Counted from the stretch's first letter, positions 40,562-52,869 are shown. The stretch is DNA of 64,000 nt from Psilocybe azurescens (GCA_023853785.1 JAJIRX010000811.1:372001-436000), one strand, 5' to 3'. Notes: generated by a model not told the origin, from the letters alone. Translations and numbers: made by a program.

Positions 40562-42157
40562 TCACATAGCCAACATTCCAAAGAGGGCCATTCCAGCAGC
40601 AAGAAATATCCCTGCACCTAGCCGGACGCCCGACACTGCACCGGAGTTATTGTTTGAAGAGCCCGACGAAGAGCCCGACGGGGATCCAGAGGATGAGTTT
40701 GTGCCAGAGCTTGAGCTGGTGGTGTTGCCTGTCGGGGTGGAGCCACCTGCCGACGAGGTCCCCGACGATGAACCAGATCCCAGAGCGGAAGGGAGCTTGG
40801 AGATAGTAGCCCATGTACCGCCTAATTTAATGATTCGTTAACTGCATCTATATCTACGTATGAGAGAACGTACCGCTGGTCGTAGTGTTGGGGTTGTATG
40901 CCAAGAAAGCGACTTGTCCACCTGGAGTCAGTTGAACGAGTGCACTGGTCGACGCGCTGTAGGACGCAAAGGGGTCTTGCTGAGGTGGGCCTGTAAGCGT
41001 CTTCGTGGTGTTGCTTTCTACGTTGATGACGTATGTCGCACTTCCGTCATCAGGGATGAATGCGAATTCCTGCTGGACACCGGCATCAAGGAAGAACGAT
41101 GCAGTTTTACCGTGCGTGTCAGGGAAAGCGGTTCCGTAGAACTGTGGTGTAGGCTGCATGAATGAAACTACAAAGCTGCGTTTAGATACAGAGAAGTAGA
41201 GGGCTGAAAAACCTTACAGTGGATAACAAAGATTTTTGCGTTTCCTGCTGCTAGACCTGGGACACCAAGGAAATGGACGTGGTTTTGGGCAAGTGCCATG
41301 ACGGGTTGGTATCCTGCGGTGTTCGCTCCTGGGGTGGTGGTGCCATCCGAGTCAGTCGAGAGGTCGGGTTTCTGCACTTCTTTCCATGGAATAGCGCTCG
41401 ATATGGCAGCTGTTTGGGACTGCATGTCGAGTGAGAAAAGATCAGCGCCGGAATAAGAGTCTAGCGGGTAAAAATAGATTTGAGTAAGAAAATGATGCAT
41501 GCCCAGGCGACAGATCAAACACTCACAGAAGACGTTGGTGTCGTGGTCTAGGATGGCAACAAAGTTTGTTGGGTCGAATGTACCAGCATCGACACTCTGT
41601 TTAGACCATGACGCCTTTGCAACGTCGTATATGTATATTGAGGAAGGACTCGAGTTATCGGCGTTGAGAACGTAGATAGCATTGAAGAACTAAAGAAATG
41701 GTTAGCAAGAAGTTCACACATATTTCAAGAGCTTCATAGTAAGTGTAAGAAGGGAAATCGAAGGAAACGAATGATCGATGTAATGCCATTGAATTCATAC
41801 CTGAGCCAAGTAACAAGTCGTATTGGGACTGTCGAACGGTCTGTATAACATTTAGCTTCTCGTCTCTCCCGTAATACAGACTTGAGGCGACTCACGGACG
41901 TCCCTGCGTCGTAATATCCGTCGGAGGGCCTAAAGGAGCGGTTAACAATGCTCACAATTCAATAGAAGGTCAAACCCACTTGAAGAGCCCCACGTATCCT
42001 GCGTCCCAGCATTGTAGTCCTTCCCATTGAACCCAAATGCTAGTAGATTCCAATTAATGTCAAATGTGACACAAGCAGCTGGGCCTGCTGTGCTCGCCGC
42101 TGTGGCTACGCCGTGGATACCCGCAACAACAAAGGCAGTTAGGAGTGACCAAAGCAT
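40562..42157 (-). CDS. Secreted, probably GPI-anchored surface protein
   Basis: Begins with a signal peptide (MLWSLLTAFVVAGIHGVATA) and ends with a Ser/Gly/Asn-rich stretch, NNNSGAVSGV, and a hydrophobic tail LGAGIFLAAGMALFGMLAM at the stop, the usual plan for GPI attachment. The middle contains repeated beta-type phrases (FFNAIYVLNADNSS, NFVAILDHDTNVFYSYSGAD, AKIFVIHFSFMQPTPQFYG) that resemble blades of a propeller-like fold, without a named family. Six or more short introns read with correct phase (for example aac-agc donors before 41955, 41870, 41800 and 41500), so the gene looks intact. Likely cell-wall or surface location; function unknown. It lies in the spacer of the inverted duplication. 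Confidence 0.75.
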
Positions 42158-43239
42158 GGTGGTATAGCTTCAGAAGTATTCAGATGAAAGTTGGATTCAA
42201 AGTAAGATAAAGAGAGGAGGTATCAGGGTAAAAGAACGTGGATTGGCAATGGCAGCGATGGGAAAACGTAGAAGCAAAGTTACAAACGGTTTCATTTCAC
42301 CGTCATATATTTTTGGTAGCATCACGTGAGCTTTTGAGTTCGCCGTTGATGCTCGTCATCTTATAAAATAAAGAATCAGAACCTCTGATATTCTAGGCTA
42401 TAGATCTTTTGAAGCTTACGACCCTGTAGTGCGACAGAATGAACCGAGTGTACTAAAATAAGTTTTCAAGAAAGTATAGGCAGAGCGTGAAAGGTGTGAG
42501 CTACAATCCCTAGTTGTACTGTCACCCATAGATACTCTTTGGGGGTGTCCCAGATATTGAATTATATTGCACGCCCCTACCTCTGTTGCCCTCGCCGCGC
42601 CATTAGCTCGCGAAGCTGAACGGCATCTCGAGAGACGTTATGTGACCTGGATGTTATTGGCCGTAATAGCTTCTTGAGGTGGATACGATGGTTGCGCAGA
42701 CATTAGGGGTTGTGGCTGCTGTCGACCAACAAAATACGGTCTGCGTACGCAGGGAAGAAAGAAATTCGAGATATGCGGGTTAAATATGGTGCTGTCAGTT
42801 GCCGACACAGCACCATGCTGGTTTATGAGAATTGAATATTAAGGTTTTGGTCGGAAATTAAAAGCGATGACAGTGGATGTTAAAACGTTAAACGTTAAAA
42901 ACTCAACGCCAAGCAAAAGAAAAGCATGAATAACCTCCTTACGTTCCTTTCGAACATTCGCCTTGTCTTACAACTATTGCCTGGTTTGAAATATGTTAGT
43001 CAATCCTCAAAGCCTCAAGCGTTACGTTCGACCAATCAAAAGGATATCCGCGACGGTGTTTTCGACATAAATAAATCGAGTTCTATTGAAGTCCCCGTCA
43101 CGTTCGTAGCCATCATCATCGACTGGGAAAAGCTGACCATACTATGGCTGTCACGATGCCCGGATCTTTACTCGCAAACGCTAAAGGCCATCGAATAATA
43201 TCCATCGTAATGTAGAATCACCTCGGACTCTATCTCTCA
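42158..43239. other. Intergenic, inner flank of the right arm
   Basis: Promoter of the GPI-type protein on the left; from about 42965 it duplicates the sequence upstream of the intact DUF6535 gene. No gene. Confidence 0.45.
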
Positions 43240-45110
43240 ATGTCAAACCACGAACATGTACCGACCGAAGATGGATGGAAAGCAGAATGCGACGAGCAAC
43301 CTCCGAGTGCATGTGAACTCCATAATCCATACCAATTCGCTCCTCCAAAACCTGACGGCGACACATGGCGTATAGTCCTCGAACCTTTGATCAAGAAAGA
43401 CAAGATGCGGTGCGAAGCATGGAAGGATGAAGTACAGAATCTCTTAATATTTGTAGGTCTCTTCTGTAGAGAGTGGTATGATGCTACTGATTTGGATTAT
43501 TTCTCAAGGCAGGTTTGTTTTCTGCCGTGGCGACGGCTTTCGTGATCGAATCATACAAAAGTCTTCAACCAGATCCTATCGAGAATCTTGTGTTGGTGAT
43601 TACCTCTTCCCTCAACTCCTCCACAATATCCGTTCCTCCTTTCTCTCCCACCGCTTCATCTGTCCGCGTGAATATATGCTGGTTTTTGAGTCTTGTGCTT
43701 AGTCTTACAACGGTTCTGGTTGGAATCGTATCTCTGCAATGGCTGCGTGAACACCAATCGTACCCCGATCTGACCCCGAAACAAATCTTATCTCTATTCC
43801 ACATGCGCTCAGAGGGGCTTGAAAAATGGCGGGTCCCACAAATCTTTGCAACTTTACCACTTCTCCTCCAGGCAGCCCTAGTTCTTTTCTTCGCCGGGAT
43901 GATCGACTTTCTCTTTTCCCTTCAGTCGAACGTTGCGATCCCCGTCGTCGTAATCATTGGGCTCTCGTCAATCTTCCTCATCGCTACCACTATCCTCCCT
44001 ACCCTCCAAGGATTTCCTTTCTATTTTCCTTTCCTATATCTTGGTAAGAGTCCGCCCTCGCAATGTGCTTACAAATCTCCCCAATCACAAGCTTTTCGCA
44101 TGATCTCGAAGGCTGCATTTCGCGCATGCTCTTTTCTTCTCCCCTTATCTGAATACCCTGCCTCGGAAATTGCGTTTACGAGGAGTCATGGTTCTTGATA
44201 AACACCACGTCATACCTTCTATCGCTTCAACGTGGAGTCAAGGCACCTGGACACAATTTGATCTTGCCTGGTTAGCGATTCGAGACGCATATGTGCAGGG
44301 TATTCACGACCGCCAACCGGACCTCTCAGTTCATCGACGGAGGTGGGGCACTGAGCTGCCACTGTATGACACCGCAAAAGGACTTCGCGAGGTGGTTCAG
44401 AACGAAGGAACCGGTTCGCTACATACTAACCACATTCTATCCGCCGTCTATTATTGCTTCGAGGAAGTATCCTTAGATATTATGGGACGATCAAAGCGTT
44501 GGAACGACCCTGTGGATCCATTCGGTGATCAAGAAAGGCGGAACAGGTACTTGCGTCGAATTGTTGAAGATGTCGAGAAGCAGATACCCCAAGGTCGTAA
44601 TCGGACAGGCCGATCCAGAGTCGAAGCGCGAGTCTTTTATTCTAAGTGGCTTGTTTGTACATCAAGCCTCTGAAGCAACAGTACCACGAAGTACACTCCC
44701 CGATTCGCAAGGTCTTGGATGATATAAAACCAGTGATGAGGCGGTACTATTTTAAACGTAGGGTGGTGTACCATGATAGACATATCTCTGGAGGGAGACC
44801 ACGACATGCGAGTGATGGAAATGCAATACTAGAGCGGAGGTGGGGAGGGATAGATGAGGATGGTATCCGACGATTCTCGGACAAATGGTGGGAATTTTTG
44901 ATAGGCGCCGTTGGAAGCCGTGCTCCTTGAACAATGCGCATTACTTTCCGGATAGCCTTAACGCAAACATCATTACTGACAAGGTCGAAGTGAAAGTATT
45001 ACTTCCGATAGGTGCGATTTTTTCATACTGGGACCGCGAGGGCATAGAGGTGCACAGAAGGTTAGGTCTTGATGACACTTGGTTCATCCTCGAAGGAAGG
45101 ATAAAGAACC
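42965..45110 (+). repeat. Right arm of the large inverted duplication
   Basis: Counterpart of 33870-37010 in opposite orientation, 5.95 kb away. It has lost about 970 internal bases. The junction near 44610 joins ggccgat directly to ccagagtcgaagcg, whereas the left arm has the extra block there; the shared gat at both breakpoints suggests a microhomology deletion. Confidence 0.95.
43240..44933 (+). pseudogene. DUF6535 membrane protein, broken copy
   Basis: Near-identical to the intact gene at 34044-36716 but damaged. (1) The run at 44141-44144 is C4 where the intact copy has C3, shifting the frame after FRACSFLLP. (2) About 970 coding bases are missing at about 44610, removing the middle of the C-terminal half. 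(3) After the deletion the frame that matches the intact protein has a stop, where a Tyr codon tac in the left copy is taa here (LLFYVACLY becomes LLF-stop). The four membrane helices are all encoded upstream, so a shortened membrane protein could still be made if the C4 is a sequence error. Intron 1 differs from the intact copy in its donor region (gtagagagtgg). Confidence 0.85.
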
Positions 45111-45395
45111 GTCTTTATAAGTGTCACTGAACGATTTCTTACAAACAAATTTCATAACTTTCTACCCTTAAGTAATGGTTGGACTCGTTATGGCATTCCA
45201 AGATTTAACGTGTTCTATAACGCGCCTCGTCCTATATTATAACCGAAATAATAGATCGCTTGCTAATTTGCTCTATGAAATGACAGATACATAAAGTTGA
45301 AAAAATGACGCAAGTGGAGGACAGTCAGAGGCCTTTGAGGGAACCATAAGTAATATATCACATCCCGGTGAGGTTAGCCTCGATGTAGGTATCAA
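44934..45395. other. Intergenic, right end of the duplication
   Basis: The first 175 bases continue the duplicated sequence downstream of the DUF6535 gene. The rest is AT-rich, between convergent 3' ends. Confidence 0.45.
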
Positions 45396-47832
45396 CTAAA
45401 TCGGCAATCTCGTTCTTTTAATGTTCATCAGATCCTCAGCTTCATAGACCATGGATCGGAAAGGGTTATTGCGAAGGCAAGCCATAAGCTCAGGCTCATT
45501 TGACGACCGCGGCAGCGCCAAAGAAAGTAAGTGCAGAGCATCCATCGTGTGGGATTGATACACGTCACGGCTATCTCTGGAATTCATGCATGTCAGTCCA
45601 GTGTTTGTACTTGAAGACAAACCCACTCACGGTTTCAAAATGTGATCTACAAGAACTTTAGAGAACACAGCACATTTGGTTCCATCGATAAAATGCTCTT
45701 TGGAGCGAGACGAGTTGTTAAGATGCTCTGCGATAGCACCATAGTAATGTGCTTGCTGTGTGCTCTTGTAGTACGTGTCACGTAAATGTAGAGGGTCCTT
45801 CCACATTAGTGTATCGATGTCCTTCCACGGGGTATGCTCGTGTATGATATCGTAAATGGACTTGGAAGAGAACTCAGATAAATCAAGAGGCAAAGAAAAA
45901 GCCGTCAGTAGGTGTTCTGTGCCGAGCTCATGCGGATAATAGGAGTTGATCGTGTAGTAAATCCACGCGTCGAAGGAATTGCGATACTGCTCCTGAAATT
46001 TATGGTTTGGATCTGAATGGCGCTGCAACAAGGGTTTGCATTGCATGTCAAAAGAGCCAAATGAAAAACTTACATGTTTATGTAGCCAGAAGTTCAACCT
46101 CGCTAAGTTAGGCCACCGGTCATCCACCCCTGCCTTCGACCAGTAGCCTGTAGCGGGTCTCGTAGCATCTGGCGAGGGATTCCCACTAATGGTAATTGCG
46201 TTTAGGTGATATGTCCAGTCCATCTGCTGAAGGTCCTCTACTAATTCGTCAGTGGAGATCGAATTGGAATAGTGATCCTCGAAAAGTAATGCCCACTTCC
46301 GATACTTCTGATCATCGTCTGCGGGTATATTAGTCAGTGCATACTAAAGGAAGGTTTAGCTATATTGCCGCACTTTTATCCTGTATCATATGCTTGATGA
46401 TCATCCGCAAGATCATGGTATGTCCAGCCCCGAACTCAATGAAGAAGTTTCTGGAGCGCGAACGGTCAAGGAGGAAATCTCCCAGTGAAGCATGGGATAT
46501 ACGAAGGCCAGTTTTCGTATCTTCAGGTGGTGGTACTGCCAAAAGGGAGTGCAAATCGCTAAGAATGATGTCGATTTCTCCCGGCTTCAAAAACAGAAAA
46601 GATTCTATCTCTCTAGGTGTTCTTGGAATAGATGAACTCGCCAACAGGAATACTGTAAAGAAACGTGTGGTTTTCTCAACGTCCAAAACAGAGGACAAAA
46701 TGTGCCGATATAAAGCGTCCAATTCAGCAAAAGGTTCATCGTTCCCAGGATCCGAGAGACCTAAAATGATCCGAAGTCTGTCAGGGGGTAAGTGCCTGCG
46801 AGATTCGATATATTTGATGACTGTGGTGGCGTAGATGAATTGGCCGGACGCCTTCCGTACTAAGCTGGACTGGTCTTGCTCTGAAGGCCACGGCGAAGGG
46901 AAACGAGTCCTTGCTGGATGCTTGCGTTTAATCTCGTCAAATCTCGATTCCAGCAGAATTCGAATGTCCTTATCCGGGGCATAGGTATCGTCCAAGACCA
47001 AAGTATTCGTTATAGAGCTGATAGATTCCTCATTAAAGGCATCGCGGATCTGTTGTTCTGGGCGGCTCGCTATGAGGAAGAAAAGAGGTAGTGAGGCTCG
47101 TTTCGCAATGGTAGAAAGGACTTCTAAGATATAGACTTGTGAATCTTCATCATTGCATTCGTCCAGGCCATCTACAATGATAAATTGTGGCCGTGACTGA
47201 AGCTCTACCCGGTCTTCAGGGCTGGAGTGGAAAGCACGCAGTGTCGCATCGTTAATTGGCTGGAGAATTAACCCTTGAGCCTGTGCACTGAGCGAGAGAG
47301 AAAGAAGATGAGGGTTGTGCTCCAATGCTTTGATGATTTGGTCTCGGATTTCTGGGATCACCATGATCAGCTGGTAAAGAAGAGTCGTTATCAGATGCGT
47401 TTTTTCGTTGCGGCCAGCTGCGGTCCGGGAGAAAAAGAATGTCGCTGCTAACAGGCCTGCCTCCTGGCACATCTCCGCGATGGTCTGAGCGATGGCTGAT
47501 TTGCCAGACCCAGCGGGGCCATATAACCACATAAAGAGTTTCAGTTTCTTTGGATCCTTCACCCAGTCCATGATCCTCCTCAGCACCGCCTGTCGAGTCC
47601 GAGGATGGCATTTCGGGGGATCGTATCGCTCATCTGAATTGTGGAAGGCGCCGGGAGCAATGTTTCTTTGTAATAAAGCAAGTCCTAGAATATGTCTTAA
47701 TCATAGCTGCAGAGTCATATAATGAGATGCTAGACAGACCTTCGTTGCTTTGGACGTGGTTGTGTGTATGGAAGTTGTGATGTGTGACAAATGTCCCCCT
47801 GTGAAGACTAAATTACTCGTGTTGGCGAACAT
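45396..47832 (-). CDS. NACHT-domain STAND NTPase (fungal NLR-like)
   Basis: Signal-transduction NTPase of about 740 residues. Exons: 47832-47740, 47684-46374, 46318-46074, 46022-45631, 45576-45396, all with consistent phase. The start has the agaricomycete-type N-terminus (MFANTSNLVFTGGTF, histidine-rich HHNFHTHNHV, then LLQRNIAPGAFHNSDERYDP and KCHPRTR). NACHT follows: P-loop LYGPAGSGKSAIAQT, SRTAAGRNE, LLYQLI, Walker B FIIVDGLDECND, sensor region FFLIASRPEQQIRDAF, and a winged-helix-like segment ending ISHASLGDFLLD. No WD40, ANK or TPR repeats follow, and no known effector domain precedes. One base is missing from the run at 47795-47799. Fungal NLRs of other architecture act in heterokaryon incompatibility and defence; this short form is uncharacterised. 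Confidence 0.9.
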
Positions 47833-48184
47833 GCTATCTCATGATCGAGCAAATAAGTCTGGGAGTTCTGAATTAGGCCTGTCCTCAGGCTTTGATTGCT
47901 CGTACAGTGTGGCACTAGCAAACAAGCACGTATTCCACAAGCGTCTGTGAGAATGATGGTTGAACAATAAACGTTGAAATTGAAGCCAAGGTGTCGAGCA
48001 GCACGTGAATGATTGCCGAAGAGCCTTCCATCGACTCTCAGCGCTCAGGCTTTCTATCATTAGAAGCATTTCTCAAGAAGGATAAAGTTTGAATTATCAA
48101 TCATGACAGCTGCTTCAGTCTTCCAAAGTATACAGATAAAATCCAAAATACACAAACGTAGGTTTACAACGAGAAATAAATGCA

Positions 48185-48912
48185 TCATCTGTGGTCCACT
48201 GAAGTGACCTGCCTTATCCCGGCCTTTACGCGTCGAATATGCCTTCTTCGCACACAGAAAGTTGCCCACAAAATGATACTAAGTGCAAACAGTGAAGCCA
48301 CAATTGCAAGGGCAATAAATGACCGATGGCCTTTGTCGATTACAATCTCCCTGAACGGCATCGTTTTCAGACTGTACTACGGGAAAACTTATGATGTACA
48401 GTAGAAGGCTCACTTCGTGGATGACATCCCAGGACTTGGGCTAGCTCGATTGTGTGTAACAGAGCTAGTAAGTGAGAGAGAAACTGCAGTGTTTGTATAT
48501 TGCGTGTTTACCTAAACTCTGAAATGTTCACTACACGCTGCATAGGTGAGAGTCTGGAAATTTACCTCTGCAGAGCTCTTTGACTGTGAGCTAAGAGGTG
48601 TACTTTGCACTCGCAATGTCCTTGAGATGGGATTAAAGGAGGTTCCCGACATCAAAAATGATGCTGCTGTTTCCGCCTTGTATTATGTGAGTCCATGCTG
48701 TATGGATGCCAGTGTAGAAGGTTTTACCTCCGTAGCGCTCCTTGATGAGCTAGTGGGAAACATCCCCGAGGTTATGATGAGATTGGACGAGATATCCCAC
48801 TTCGATGACTGTGGCACAACGTCCGATTCGAATCCTGAAGATGAGAGCGAGGAGATGGTTGCAGGAAGACTTAGCCACTCTGTAGGGAGGAGGGCCAGAA
48901 TGGAATGATCCT
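48185..48912 (-). CDS. Probable Ser/Thr-rich single-pass membrane protein
   Basis: A minus-strand Ser/Thr-rich stretch (for example PATISSLSSSGFESD, ITSGMFPTSSSRSATEV) is followed, after one or more unresolved introns, by an exon (from about 48360) encoding HRSFIALAIVASLFALSIIL and the cytoplasmic basic motif CVRRRHIRR, stop at 48185-48187. The layout of Ser/Thr-rich exterior, one helix and a basic inner edge is shared with the gene at 55526-56360. The start and splice sites are not settled. Function unknown, perhaps surface sensing. Confidence 0.4.
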
Positions 48913-50225
48913 CGAGGGAAGTGGAAGGGGTAGCTGAACCTATGAGGACGAGTCTCGAGGGCTCGCTCGACTACAATGTTCATCATCGATAGAAGTCAGG
49001 TACTGAGGGATGTACAGCATCGGGTACGATTCTTACCTGGCTGACAATATCTATACAACTTCCTTCGATTTGAGCCTCGTTAGCTTAAGCGAGATTGTGC
49101 GGTGAATGGGACACTGAGGACGCAGTTCTATACCCCACCGCTAGTACCCACGTCTTTTTTTAGCGGAAGACAGTGGTACTTCCCAAGCTGTCGGATATGA
49201 TCACAGCATGAGAGAAAGGCAGTGGTAGGTATATAATTATACTGTGGACTCCAGGCGTTCGAGTTTTCACGGAGGTAGCAATTTGCAGAGTGCCATCAAT
49301 GAAACCTCACACAGCGGAGGAACTCTATGAAACTTGATGTTGTATGAGTTCATTTTCATGACAATTCTCAGAATTCATTCTCTCTCTGTGATCCCAACAA
49401 TGATTCGAAAGGTTTTCCAGTGCCGGGATTCCAATGCTTGGAAACCATCAGGCGGAGATACAATCTGTATGTCAAACGCTATCAGAGGTTCAAACTGAAA
49501 CTAATTGGAAGCGGCAGTGGAGATAATTATATGTGATAGGCACTCACGATCTTTTAATACCAGATACTGCCAAATAAGTATACGTACGAGGAAGAAGCGT
49601 TGCAGCTGCAGCTGCATAAATGGCTACTATTACAGAAGCTCCATTGGATATTGATGATAAGATTATACTCTATGATATTGCTAGAGGGGGGATCACAGGG
49701 AATTGTGAGTTTCAATGAATATGAAACGCGAACAGATTATAATATAAATACTGACATACCCTAAGCGTTGAATGTTATATGTGAAGAGGATTACTTGATT
49801 CACGGATTCTTTCATTCGCTGGACTCAAGGCCACACATATCAGTCCATCGCAGTCGTTGTCACAAACTGCCGCTGCTCATCCAACCGTTGATCTATCCTA
49901 AAAGTGAGGTCTGTGAGGTCATTGAAGCTGACAGGCCGTGACATCGATGCACGACCAGCTATGCGTAGATGAAGTATAAGGCTGCTTCCCTGATCAGAAG
50001 AAATTATTCGGAAAGACTGGAGAAAGAGTAGAAAAGCTTGAACATACGGCGTAGCTGTAGAACGCGACGAGATAACTTCCGATGTTGATTTAGCCCACCA
50101 AACATCAGAAAGCTTAAGCTAATTATCGCACCATTGAGACACGTTGGTGTATGCTATCAGCTCTGGCTTTCCCCAGATAATGATGATTGTCACTAAACAG
50201 GTAGCTAGAGTGCAACCGGTTCAAT
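48913..50225. other. 1.3 kb without a recognised gene
   Basis: Stop-rich on both strands, no splice-supported exons, no repeat seen. May include the 5' part of the Ser/Thr-rich gene. Confidence 0.4.
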
Positions 50226-51670
50226 TCAGTGGGTAGCCGGCGTTACACTGTCAATACTTAGCACTGATAACCCACCGATATACCCGAAAAAATAAAGTAG
50301 TCCTTCTCCAAAGAATACGCCAATCAAGGAACGGAAGCTGGTACGGGTGGATTTGCTGGTGCCTTGTGTATAAACGCTCTGTAAGAACTTGGTCATTGTC
50401 AGAACAAGGATAATCGTGTTCATGATAAGTTGTAGCATCCTAAGATTGCGAAACATATTTCAGTCCCCTGTGTTCAGTATAAGTATGAATATAAAGAAGA
50501 TAAAGCTTACAGCGGAGCTCTCACCAGAGATAAACGACCCGGCGGTATTTCCGGGGGTACGCATCCACGTATATTCGGAGATGGAATATTTGCAGTGACG
50601 GACGAGGCAAGAATACTCGGACAGGCAATAGCAGCCTAGTGGACATGTTAATAAGTCTCAACCATGCGTATCCCGAGATTTTAGAGTGTACCGCGACGGT
50701 TGCTATAGTGAGTGAAAGAAGTTGTAAGTAGCTTTTATTAGAATAATAAGGGTGGTAGTACGTACCGAGCCATAGCAGGGAAGTCGATATCCATACTAGA
50801 GCTCAATGTAAAAACTGATGAATTAGACAAACATATTGTGGATAGCTTACCATACAATTCCGCCTTGTACCAAACTCGAAGTCGGATCAGAAGCAGAGTA
50901 TCCGTCATAATCGATAAAAACATTGGGCCGCTTGTAAAAAAAAATAAGGATGCCTTCATATAGTAAACAGTCGACGACATACAGAGTTTGGAAAACCACC
51001 AGCAGTTTGCAGCTTGTATTAGACTTCAGAATGTGTTTTTCATGGGTTCCAGTAGTCCGAACCTCTGTAACAAGGCGAATTAGAGCACAGACGTTGAAGA
51101 GTCAGAAGAATTTACCAATAATGATAGCTTGGCACCCCAAGTCTCTGAAGCAGGGTAGATGGTTGGATTATTCGTCCAGGAGGGTGATAATTTCTCATAT
51201 CGTTCATCACAAAATTATATCTACAAAATCGATGTTAGTTTCAATTTTTTTTTGGCAAGAAGAGCTTGACAGCAGCTCGACGCACATCAGCCAAGTTGGA
51301 CCGAAGTATCTCATAAGAACATAGAGCAGCTTGATACACGTCCAGCGCGCTCTATTGTAGATTGAGTGAAATATTAATTCTGGAGTGATCTTTTTGCAAC
51401 CGCTTTTGTAACTCACTTCCAAATTACCTCCAACTGAATGATGTCTAGTCAATGGCGTTTGCGCCATCGAAACGTGCCCAGGACTCACCTCTTCGTCAGC
51501 GTGGATAATGATATTGTAGGTTAGCCAGCTAGCGCATGCAACTGGTGGTCAATAAATGGTTAGAGACGCAGAGAGAGAAAGGATTAGTGACGATACGAAC
51601 TGGAGTTATACGCTCCAACTTGGTTGATGTGCTGGATAACCAGGAGAATGTCAGCTGGAGCAAGTGACAT
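50226..51670 (-). CDS. DUF6533-type seven-helix membrane protein
   Basis: Starts at 51670 (MSLAPADILLVIQHINQVG). Small exons 51670-51601, 51541-51489, 51433-51417 (17 bases) and from 51351 join in phase as ASWLTYNIIIHADEE, LEVIWK and ARWTCIKLLYVLMRYFGPTW, the DUF6533 pattern of a Tyr-Asp/His-Ala-Asp-Glu-Glu start followed by VIWK and a second helix with RYF. Further helices appear in SGPMFLSIMTDTLLLIRLRVWY and, near the C-terminus, FFGEGLLYFFGYIGG, stop at 50226. Middle exons between about 51270 and 50460 are unresolved, so it could be intact or partly decayed. The family is abundant in mushrooms and unstudied; the topology resembles fungal seven-helix receptors. Confidence 0.65.
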
Positions 51671-52869
51671 AGGTCGATCTAAGAAAAAGCAAATTACCTC
51701 TTCTCTTATGCCTTTATCAGCCTCCGAGATTGCGACCCTGAATATTTGTGCAGATACCATGCGGCATAACCCTGTCGCCGTTACTGATACTGAGTGGCCG
51801 AGGACATCGGTACCGAAGTCAACATATATTCCATGAATGCCTAACCGCTATATGATAAAAAACGCCGGTCAATGCACCAAAGGCTATCAGTGCCATAACT
51901 CAAGGGGTTCTAGATGAACGTTCGAGTTCTTTCAGTCCTCTGGCCAGCCTGAACAGCTCAAGAAAAAATATCAGTCGACAGAGTGCCAAAGATGACATAG
52001 GTAGCACTGTCATAGCTTGCCCCGTATACATAGACCGCGCAAGCGGGATTTCGTACTTTCTTCGTTGAGGGACTCAAAGGCTTTTAGTAAACAGTCGATC
52101 TCGATACACATTGCTCCCTGTACTTTCAAAAACTGCCGTGCGCGTCGCGCGAGCACTTAGGAGAGAAGGCCACGAATGTCCGGTTCACGGAAGACCGGTC
52201 TGACTTTCAAAAACGGCGCTCCCCTTCCCCCCTTTTAGAGTGCTCGGTGGCTGCTTGTGCCATCGGGAGTAGAATGCTGACGACTCCGTAAATACAGATG
52301 ATCTGAACGCCAAGATTCTGTATCAACAATGCCTAGATATGCTGTGCTGTATGCAAGGGGCCTGATAGAATGCAGCAACGGAGGCGAAGCCTAGTTATCC
52401 TGTGTAAAAAAATGCTGAATTGATGGTACCGCGAAAGTACAAGTTCATCATAAATCAAGTGCTCACATGTCAGTCTGAGGTCCTTCAATATTTCTCTTGG
52501 AATTAAACGTCAGAAGAGATACACTGGAGAAGAAATAAATCGATAATGGTCGACAAATCCTCAACTCACTTGTGACATGTACGTAGTCGCAAAGTTGAGT
52601 TGAACCAAAGTTGAACGTCGAAACAACGCAAAATTGTTGTGAAATTGCGTTGAGAACTTGAATTTATATTTGAACTTGAATTGTTCCCACGGGCTAACTT
52701 ATGTAAGCGACGAAATAATACCGTGACCGCCGTACAACGACGGCACACCATACAACAACGACGGCACACCACACAACGACGACACACCACACACTACGGC
52801 ACCTACATTGACTTTGAACGGAGCTGAATATTGGAGGAAAGATATCTGTACCGCCCTGGGTGCGTACGT
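51671..52869. other. 1.2 kb intergenic, divergent promoters
   Basis: Between the DUF6533 start (-) and the sugar-type MFS start (+). No gene. Contains a short degenerate tandem repeat at 52719-52800, near the MFS start. Confidence 0.45.
52719..52800. repeat. Degenerate ACAACGACGGCACACC tandem repeat
   Basis: About three to four imperfect copies of a unit close to acaacgacggcacacc, including cgacggcacaccatacaac and cgacggcacaccacacaac. They lie 70-150 bases before the MFS start, so in its promoter or 5' leader. Confidence 0.7.

Noticed and set aside
40542..40841. Plus-strand open frame rich in Glu/Asp/Pro
   Set aside because: It is the complement of the Ser/Gly-rich tail of the GPI-type protein on the minus strand; the minus-strand reading has splice sites, a signal peptide and an anchor tail.
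43565..44047. Extra open frames in both arms of the duplication
   Set aside because: Present symmetrically in both arms as out-of-frame shadows of the DUF6535 exon 2.
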